From Amorphophallus konjac (Eukaryota; Streptophyta; Magnoliopsida; Alismatales; Araceae), in the NCBI GenBank assembly GCA_022559845.1, contig CM040126.1, positions 226,368,641 through 226,432,640 of the forward strand: a stretch of 64,000 nucleotides of DNA. The letters are read 5' to 3'. Positions 56,539 to 64,000 of this stretch are shown one piece after another. The notes under the pieces were generated by a model. That model made no database searches. It was not told the origin of the DNA and saw only the letters and a list, made by a program, of their open reading frames with translations. Both the position numbers and the translations under genes were made by a program. How positions within the stretch are numbered: the stretch's first letter is position 1; each line of letters opens with the position of its first letter.

Positions 56539-58659
56539 TGATGCGGGATGGACCACGGACTCGACTCCAATTCGAATGCGATCCTTAGACTCTATGCAAA
56601 CTCGCGATCATCCCTTAGCGAGGGAAGCGTCGGACGTGCACGGTTGAGAAATCGGCAGTGAGCTAGGGTGGTCGGCTCTCTCTTGTGCTCGGATAGGGTC
56701 ACGGGACGGTCACACTCTCTCTCGCTGCAGCGGTAATGCAATAATATGAAGCGAGCTAATTACCCTATCATGCTCTCTAGCAGCGGCATATGAAATATAT
56801 ACGAATAAAGCAATTTGCCGAGCAAGGGAGAGAACACGATACCTCCACGCTCCCAGCGTGGGGAAGACGATCCCAGTCGAATTCGGTAACTCCCGGTAAC
56901 AGTAATGAATTAAATTACAGCAATGAAATATCACCCACTCTACGCAGGGAGGTAAAGGGCTACACAAGTGGGCCCGGGAGGACCGATCTCGGGTTGACGG
57001 GCTGCACTTGATCACCCCGTCGGCGCGGTTCGGACGGCGTATGCTGCTGGTTGTGGGGCTCACGCGCTGGTCGGTGGGGCCGTGTGGGACCGGTGTGGCA
57101 CCACTATGGTGGGGACGCCTGGGGAAGCGCTTCCTGGGATGGCGACGCACTGGTTCGCCGGCCGGAGGCCGGGCGGCTCCGATCGGCACCGGTCGGAAAG
57201 AGTGCCCATGGATCTGCTGCTTCTGTTTTCAGACGCGTGATCCGGCGAGATCGGCTGTGGCGATCAATCCTGATGTCGGATCGAAGCACAGAAGATACCG
57301 TTAGAAAGCTCTTTCGAAGTCCTTCAATCTAGGACCAGAGAGATGAACTGGATCTGCACAGATCTGGCCTTTGTTGATTTTTGAAGTTGCTGTTGGACAA
57401 TTCCTGAAACCTCAGAATAGCAGAGCAATTTCCTGAGAACTGTCTTTGACCGTAGAGTAGACCTCAGATTCAGACCTCAATTTCTTCATGAAAGTTGTGG
57501 AGGGGAAAGAGAGGAAAACGGCAATAATTTTTGTGAAAGGTTTTGTTGAGATTTGGGTGGGGAAAAGTATTTTAAACTGGCGGGTGGTCGGATTTGGACA
57601 GAGGTAGGCAGAACTGTAAAGGGATATGAAAGTGAATTTTAAAAAAATGGTGATAGCCTGTGGAAATTCCATGAAAATTCTTGGGTGAGGGGATGGTGGG
57701 AAGAACCTCCAGTAATTTTGGGGTTTCCATAAAAAATCAAAAAGGGGATCAAGAAGGCGAAACTCAGGGTGGTTGTGACTGGATCTGAACAAAAGGCAGA
57801 ACTGGTGGGTGGAGATGCACGAAAATGGAAAATTATAAAACGGGGCTATAACTTTTTTTCAATTTTTCTGGAGGGTTATGATGAACCCTAGAACGTACCC
57901 TGAAAATATCAGCTCTAGAAGATGAGAGAATTGGGAGATAAGATTCTTGGAGTGGCCTTTTGTCCAGCAAGATAGAACATAGACAGAACTTCTGACGGTG
58001 GCTCGTGGCGGCTCGATGGCGGCACGAACGGCGGCGGCGGCACCAGAGATGAAGATCAGAGATAGAGGGGAAGGGATAGAGGGGTTCACAACCCTGAAAT
58101 GTAGAGGATGGGGGAAGAACACCAGAGGAGAGAGAGGGGGGCGCAAATGGCTCTTGGGCATTCAGTATTTTCTTCTCTTCATTAATTCTTACATATGGAA
58201 AAATACAAGCATATATACTAAATGACAAATGACCAAAAATGACCTCAGATCTAGGGTTTAGAGTATATTAAATGTTTCAAACAAAATAAAAAATCCTAAT
58301 TAGATCTAATGGGGGGGCGCCCCCTTGACCATGGGCATGGGTAGGTGGAGGTGGGTGGAGAATATTGACATTTTTCACCCTTTGTCCCCCATGTGTCAAT
58401 TTGACATTCAAACCTTCTAGATGGCCACCTAGGATGGTTGACCAGCCCCACATAGCTTAGGTGACCCAATGGGGAAGGGCTGGGGGCCCCCTTGCTGGAC
58501 CTACTGACAAATTACATATAAACCCACACAATCTAAGGGAATGACTTATTGGCTTATAAAGCCTTACAATTGTACATATACTTTCCCAAGGATAGAAAAA
58601 CAAACAAAAGGGCACAAATACAAAAATAAAATGTCAGTGCTCGGCGTCGATTCCCATCA
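56539..58659 (-). repeat. Element C 3' LTR
   Basis: Plus strand TGATGCGGGATGGACC to GATTCCCATCA; co-linear with 60660-62776. Contains a GGGGGGGCGCCCCC palindrome near 58315, as in the B LTR family. Confidence 0.93.
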
Positions 58660-58664
58660 ACTCT

Positions 58665-58790
58665 CCCCGGGTGGGAAGAACTCGACCCCATCGAGTAGGG
58701 GTACGGCTGCTCGAGTAGCCCCGGTAGATCCGTCTCCGTACCAAGTAGCGCGGGTACGCTCCACTCCACGTGACCGTCACCTGCTCATTC
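58665..58790 (-). pseudogene. Element C chromodomain-like end, remnant
   Basis: On the minus strand a segment reading AYPRYLVR is followed, after a frameshift, by PLLDGVEFFPPGES next to the 3' LTR. Element B has VYERYLVGWMD and LLLDGVEFSAPREY at the same place. This shows common descent of the two internal 3' ends. Confidence 0.6.
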
Positions 58791-59053
58791 CGTATATACT
58801 CGATATGCACAAGCTGCTGTGGAAATAAGGCTAGAGGTGGTCACTCTGGGTGGGGTCACTCTCAAAGGGAGGAGGCGGCTCGAAGACTCACTAGGAATCA
58901 CCGCTTGTCCCGTATGTGACTAGATCCGATATGAAGTAGAACCGATCCCAATAGTCTGACAAGTCACACTCGAAAGGGACTAATAACGCGAGCATACAAA
59001 TCGACTCGACTCGATAGATGCACAGACACACAAGACCCTAGACACATCTAATG

Positions 59054-60280
59054 TTAGTCCGACCCGTACATGGGTGACGGCGGACCAGGGCACCCGAATA
59101 TGTGCCATGCATGCATGTTATGCAACCGGGAATGGATGGCATGGGGAACACCTAGACGTCGGGTGTGGTCATGCATGGGCGGCCCTTTGGATTTGGAAGA
59201 CTTGAGAGGGCCATGAGAGTCGGGTGTGGAAAAGCCGAGTGTGGGTGTATCAAAAATAGGTTTGGTGAAGGTAGAGGACCCGGCCCGTGGGGTAGGGGTG
59301 TGGGAGTGGACTCCCTCGAAGAAAGGAAGTATATATGGAGGGTCTAAGGGTCCATTAGGGAACGGGTCAAAGGGATCAAAGAAGGTATGACCCCTTGTGG
59401 TGGATTCCCACAAGTCACGGTCCCCGATGTAGAAGTCTCGAAGGTGTGGATAGTCACCTTCATGCATTGTAGGTGGGACGGTGATCATATGTAGGATGTA
59501 TGGTTCCTCCCTCGGGCGAAAGGGTATGAAGTCAGGTTCGACCGACATGAGGAGGAATAAGAGAACCTCCATGGTAATACAACCCACGGTGCACACGGAG
59601 GTAATGGACCCTAAGGCCGGATGGGTGAAGCTAAGACTAGTGGGTTGGTCGAAGATTCGGGCCAACATATGCGTCAACTTCATTTGTGAGTCTAATCCCA
59701 TAATATGGTCATCCAATATATCGACATGGTGACTAGACCGAAATGTTGTGTGGTAGGGGTTGACGGGCACTAGAGGTAAGGTGGGGTCCATAGAAGGGTA
59801 AGGATGTGGCACCAAGCCATCCTTGAGCCAACTAAGAAGCGGCTCGGCTATGTATAGCGTTCCCGTAAGAAACACGGGTGGCTCGGGCTTTGGTGGCTCC
59901 AAATGAGAGGGCTCCGAAATAAGAGCGGAAGGTGAGGTTGATAACGGAGCACTCACGGGTGGTGAAGGCAATGGCGTAGGTAGTCCGATCGGCTCGGGAC
60001 TTGGTTGGGAGGTAGATGCTTGCCGAAGGGCAGCCAAGGTAGCCTTATACGGATACTCAAATGGCTCGACCTCTAGAGCGACCAGATAAGACTGCGGCAG
60101 AGAGATCACGTTACGGAGCACACATTCCGACTATAAGTGAAGGCGCAAACCTCTCCGAAAATGAAATGTGGCCGTGGTACTCTCCTCTCTGAAACCATAT
60201 TCCAACCGGTACTGATGATAGTCCCGAATGTACTCGAGCACGGACCTATCGCCTTGGACGGGTCGACATGGGTTGGCCAT
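59054..60280 (-). pseudogene. Element C gag-like half plus conserved domain of unknown function
   Basis: The frame starts MANPCRPVQGDRSV at 60280 and is interrupted by a TAG at 60131-60133. It then runs 355 residues from 60121 to 59054. The first 70 residues look like the second half of a plant Ty3 gag: SVLEYIRDYHQYRLEYGF, FRRGLRLHL, then VISLPQSYLVALEVE. A Pro-rich linker follows. The domain shared with B then reads AEPLLSWLK, LPLVPVNPYHTT, SQMKLTHML, GSITSVCTVGC and VLLFL. A DPFDPF motif and a single GC-x-GPP unit (WHIFGCPGPP) precede the TAA. The function of the shared domain is unknown. The integrase C-terminal domain found in B is not visible here. Confidence 0.7.
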
Positions 60281-60644
60281 AGTTGCCAAGATGTGGGAAT
60301 GGATCCCTAGGAATGGATATGCAAGGCCATTTTTTTGTTTTTATAAGCCAAATTTTATGCAAACTAATGCAAACTCCTAGGCACGACTTAGAATGCGATG
60401 CAAATGCAAAGTCGAAATGAGACTCGACTACACACCTAGACACGACCAAGATTCGGTACGCGATGGAGTTAATCGACCCAAAGATCACTCGCGCAAATGA
60501 ATCACCTCTCCGATATGCGTAACCTAACGGTCGGGCGGCATCTTTTTATATACCAAACAATGGTGCAACCTTAGACCGACTTAGACGATGACTAGACGTA
60601 AATGACACTTTTTTTTTGATTTTAGACACCCTAGACTCAAACTC

Positions 60645-60656
60645 GCTCTGATACCA
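60645..60656 (-). other. Primer binding site of element C (initiator Met tRNA)
   Basis: Minus strand TGGTATCAGAGC, 3 bp from the 5' LTR end at 60660. Confidence 0.92.
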
Positions 60657-60659
60657 AAC

Positions 60660-62776
60660 TGATGTGGGACGGACCACGGACTCGACTCCAATTGGAATGC
60701 GATCCTTGGACTCTATGCAAACTCGCGATCGTCCCTTAGCGAGGGAAGCGTCGGACGTGTACGGTTGAGAAACCGATAGTGAGCTAGGGTGGTCGGCTCT
60801 CTCTTGTGCCCGGATCGGGTCACGGGACGGTCACGCTCTCTCTCGCAGCAGCGGTAATGCAATAATAAGAAGTGAGCTAATTACCTTATCATGCTCTCTA
60901 GCAGCGGCATATGAAATATATACGAATAAAGCAAGTTACCGAGCAAGGGAGAGAACACGATACATCCACGCTCCCGGCGTGGGGAAGACGATCCCGGCCG
61001 AATTCGGTAACTCCCGGTAACAGTAATGAACTAAATTACAGCAATGAAATATCGCCCACTCCACGCAGGGAGGTAAAGGGCTACACAAGTGGGTCCGGGA
61101 GGACCGATCTCGGGTTGACGGGCTGCACTTGATCACCCCGTCGGCGCAGTTCGGACGGCGTATGCTGCTGGTTGTGGGGCCCACGCGCTGGTCGGTGGGG
61201 CCATGTGGGACCGGGGTGGCACCACTGTGGTGGGGACGCCTGGGGAAGCGCTTCCTGGGATGGCGACGCGCTGGTTCACCGGCCGGAGGCCGGGCGGCTC
61301 CGATCAGCACCGGTCGGAAAGAGTGCCCACAGATCTGCTGCATCTATTTTCAGGCGCGTGATCCGGTGAGATCGGCTGATCAATCCTGATGTCGGATCGA
61401 AGCACAAGAGATACCGTTGGAAAGCTCTTTCAAAGTCCTTCAATCTAGGACCAGAGAGATGAATTGGATCTGTACGGATCTGGCCTTTGTTGATTTTTGA
61501 AGTTGCTATTGGACAGTTCCCGAAACCTCAGAATAGCAGAGAAGTTTCCTGAGAACTGCCTTTGACCGTGGAGTAGACCTCAGATTAAGAGCTAGATCTC
61601 TTCATGAAAGTTGTGGAGGGGAAAGATAGGAAAACGGCAATAATTTTTGTGAAATGTTTTGTTGAGATTTGGGTGGGGGAAAGTATTTTAGACTGGCGGG
61701 TAGTCGGATCTGGATAGGGGTAGGCAGAACTGTAGAGGGATCTGAAAGTGAATTTTAAAAAAATGGTGAAGACCTGTGGAAATTCCACGAAAATTCTTGG
61801 GTGGAGGGGATGGTGGGAAGAACCTCCAGTAATTTTAGGGTTTCCATAAAAAATCAAAAAGGGGATCAAGAAGGCGAAACTCAGGGTGGCTGTGACTGGA
61901 TCTGAACAAAAGGTAGAACTGGTGGGTGGAGATGCACGAAAATGGAAAATTATAAAACGGGGCTATAACTTTTTTTCAATTTTTCTGGAGGGTTATGATG
62001 AACCCTAGAATGTACCCTGAAAATATCAGCTCCAAAAGATGAGAGAATTGGGGGATAAGATTCTTGGAGTGGCCTTCTGTCCAGCAAGATAGAACATAGA
62101 CAGAACTTCTGACGGTGGCTCGTGGCGGCTCGATGGCGGCACGAACTGCGGCGGCGGCACCAGAGATGAAGATCAGAGATAGAGGGGAAGGGATAGAGGG
62201 GTTCACAACTCTGAAATGCAGAGGATGGGGGAAGAACACCAGAGGAGAGCGAGGGGGGCGCAAATGGCTCTTGGGCATTCAATATTTTCTTCTTTTCATT
62301 AATTCTTACAAATGGAAAATTACAAGCATATATACTAAATGGCAAATGACCAAAAATGACCTCAGATCTAGGGTTTAGAGAATATTAAATGTTTCAAACA
62401 AAATAAAAAATCCTAATTAGATCTAATGGGGGGGCGCCCCCTTGACCATGGGCATGGGTAGGTGGAGGTGGGTGGAGAATATTGACATTTTTCACCCTTT
62501 GTCCCCCATGTGTCAATTTGACATTCAAACCTTCTAGATGGCCACCTAGGATGGTTGACCAGCCCCACATAGCTTAGGTGGCCCAATGGGGAAGGGCTGG
62601 GGGACCCCTTGCTGGACCTACTGATAAATTACATATAAACCCACACAATCCAAGGGAATGACTCATTGGCTTATAAAACCTTACAATTGTACATATACTT
62701 TCCCAAGGATATAAAAACAAACAAAAGGGCACAAATATAAAAATAAAATGTCAGTGCTCGGCGTCGATTCCCATCA
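60660..62776 (-). repeat. Element C 5' LTR
   Basis: Plus strand TGATGTGGGACGGACC to GATTCCCATCA. A TATATAC-type box near 62330 on the minus strand may be the promoter (low certainty). Confidence 0.93.
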
Positions 62777-62781
62777 TCGAT

Positions 62782-64000
62782 TCTCGCACCTCGTACAAGG
62801 CGCTGCTCGACCATCCTTGGCTATACGAGAATATGGTGGTGCCCTCCTTGCTCCACCAGTGCATAAAATATAACCTGGAAGGAAAGAAGGAGAGTGTATT
62901 TGCTGATCTCCACCCATTCGAAGTGTTCGAGTGCCACTTGGCGGATGCCCCTCTATATGCAGAACGGTCGCAGAAGGCCCCTGAAGCCAAGACCTATGCC
63001 AGCACAACAAGAAGCACCTCCAGAGCTGAATGGTTCCCTCCGCCGCCGCGTGGATATGTTAATCCCAAGACGGTCTCACACATCACTGTCACCGGGAATG
63101 TGGGCCGGGTAGCACCTCCCGCCATCTACCCCGAAGCTAATGAAGTCAGGGTCGACCAGCAGCACGACCACATCGGGATCCCGGAGGGCCTTACCAAGCC
63201 AATTCTCGGTCTCGATAATGTCACTATCGAGCCTTTCAAAGCTTGGGAGGTGGCACAGATAGATGGCCCCAGTAGCTTGTTCTACACAGCTGAGGAGCAC
63301 CCTACACAGGAGGATACTGATTGTCATGTGCCTGAAGATATAGAAGACCTGTCAATGCCCATACAAGGGTTGACATTTATAACGAGTCGAATGGCCAAGA
63401 TGTTCGAGAAGCAGCACATCCCCTCTGGCCAGCCTCGCAAGAAAAAAGAAGCATTCTAGAAGCTGTGGTATCCCCCGAGCCTGGATAAAGAAATGAGATG
63501 TGTCTCTCAACACCCAGGGTTGGGCTTCACCCTCGAGGAATATTATTTCAGCGGGCGCTATGAAGTGGATACCATTTCTGCTTTCTACCCAACTGAGGAT
63601 AACTCACTGGGGGCAACTTTTGATGAACACCCAGCAGAAGCTGAATACGCTGAGCCAGCTCAGCCAAGAAGTCTGGAATCAGAGGCCATATTCCCATGCC
63701 GGTGCTAGAAACAGGTCTACCCTGAAGAAGTAGCTCTTCAAGCCAAATTCGACACAGCTAGCAGTAGTGAAGCTGAAGTTGTTCAAGAAGCGGGGTTGCC
63801 ACCCTCCAGTAGCCCCCCTCTGATGGCGATGCCAGCACTTCTTGAACCAGTCAAGGGAGCTTCTCCCAAGCCTGATCAAGAGATAGATGTTGCTAGAAAA
63901 GAAATGGCTATCTCCACTGAATATATGGTGATCCAAGGGACTGCGACCTTCTCACCCTGTACCATGAAGCTGCAGTGCTACTCTGACTCAATGACAAATA
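62782..64000 (+). pseudogene. pro-pol: TAT1 protease C-terminal part and linker toward reverse transcriptase
   Basis: Resumes the TAT1 frame exactly after the TCGAT duplication. The opening SRTSYKALLDHPWLYENMVV matches the end of Tat proteases (consensus ARTSYNALLGRPW). It is followed by VVPSLLHQCIKYNL and the long linker typical of the clade. TAG codons at 63457 and 63706 interrupt it. The reverse transcriptase is expected to the right of the window. Confidence 0.85.

Larger units (their letters stand above)
56539..62776 (-). mobile_element. Element C: small non-autonomous LTR retrotransposon related to B
   Basis: LTRs 56539-58659 and 60660-62776 (about 2.12 kb each) start TGATG and end CATCA in plus orientation. 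The primer site beside the right LTR shows that transcription runs on the minus strand. The internal region is only 2.0 kb and codes for a gag-like half-domain plus the conserved domain shared with B. A decayed chromodomain-like end lies next to the 3' LTR. No enzyme domains are present. Target duplication TCGAT. Confidence 0.92.
49685..64000 (+). mobile_element. TAT1: Tat-type Ty3/gypsy element, internal region, runs off the window
   Basis: A single reading frame (with scattered stops) can be followed from 49800 to the window edge, interrupted only by the solo LTR (50800-53036) and element C (56539-62776). Both insertions are flanked by 5-bp duplications, and the frame is in register on the two sides of each. 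Order: long N-terminal region, gag, CX2H-type knuckle, protease, protease-to-reverse-transcriptase linker. The reverse transcriptase lies beyond 64000. Confidence 0.88.

Overview
The window is plant nuclear DNA, almost certainly gene-poor heterochromatin of a large angiosperm genome. I find no host gene, rRNA, CRISPR array or bacterial feature. Nearly every base that can be assigned belongs to LTR retrotransposons of the Ty3/gypsy group: Del/Tekay-type chromoviruses, Tat-type elements, and a non-autonomous chromovirus-like group. They are nested in one another and most have decayed. The sequence does not identify the species.

Layout. (1) 1-3229: the 5' end of a minus-strand Tekay-type element (E1), cut by the window edge. 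(2) 3230-4443: an older plus-strand Tekay-like LTR piece. (3) 4444-6140 and 25867-27300: two diverged direct copies of a non-coding repeat (A1, A2) carrying conserved hairpins. (4) 6146-25460: non-autonomous element B (LTRs about 2.4 kb, target duplication CATAG), into which Tekay element TK1 (10274-22088, LTRs about 3.6 kb, target duplication CACCT) has inserted. (5) 25466-30686: LTR-like and unassigned sequence with a minisatellite and two divergent TATA boxes. (6) 30687-47881: element D, a tandem dimer on the minus strand (LTR-internal-LTR-internal-LTR) with a single target duplication GCGGC outside it. (7) 47887-64000: a Tat-type element (TAT1), plus strand, running off the window. Its open frame is split by a solo LTR (50800-53036, target duplication AGAAG) and by the small non-autonomous element C (56539-62776, minus, target duplication TCGAT).

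How the parts relate. TK1 and D encode gag, protease, reverse transcriptase, RNase H, integrase and a C-terminal chromodomain-like segment, all now broken by stops or frameshifts. B and C encode neither protease, reverse transcriptase, RNase H nor an integrase core. They carry one gag-like half-domain each, a shared domain I do not recognise and GC-x-GPP peptide units. B also keeps an integrase C-terminal (GPY/F-like) domain and a chromodomain-like end; C keeps only a remnant of that end. They would have needed enzymes from another element.

Most interesting signals. Tekay LTRs (E1, TK1) carry arrays of 19-20 bp dyads with half-site RCGMC and a fixed 9-10 bp spacer on both sides of the TATA box. 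The D LTRs carry nine dyads GCGGTC-N7-GACCGC, the last with both arms changed together. A1 and A2 hold hairpins whose arms differ in a compensating way. The B/C protein architecture appears unusual.
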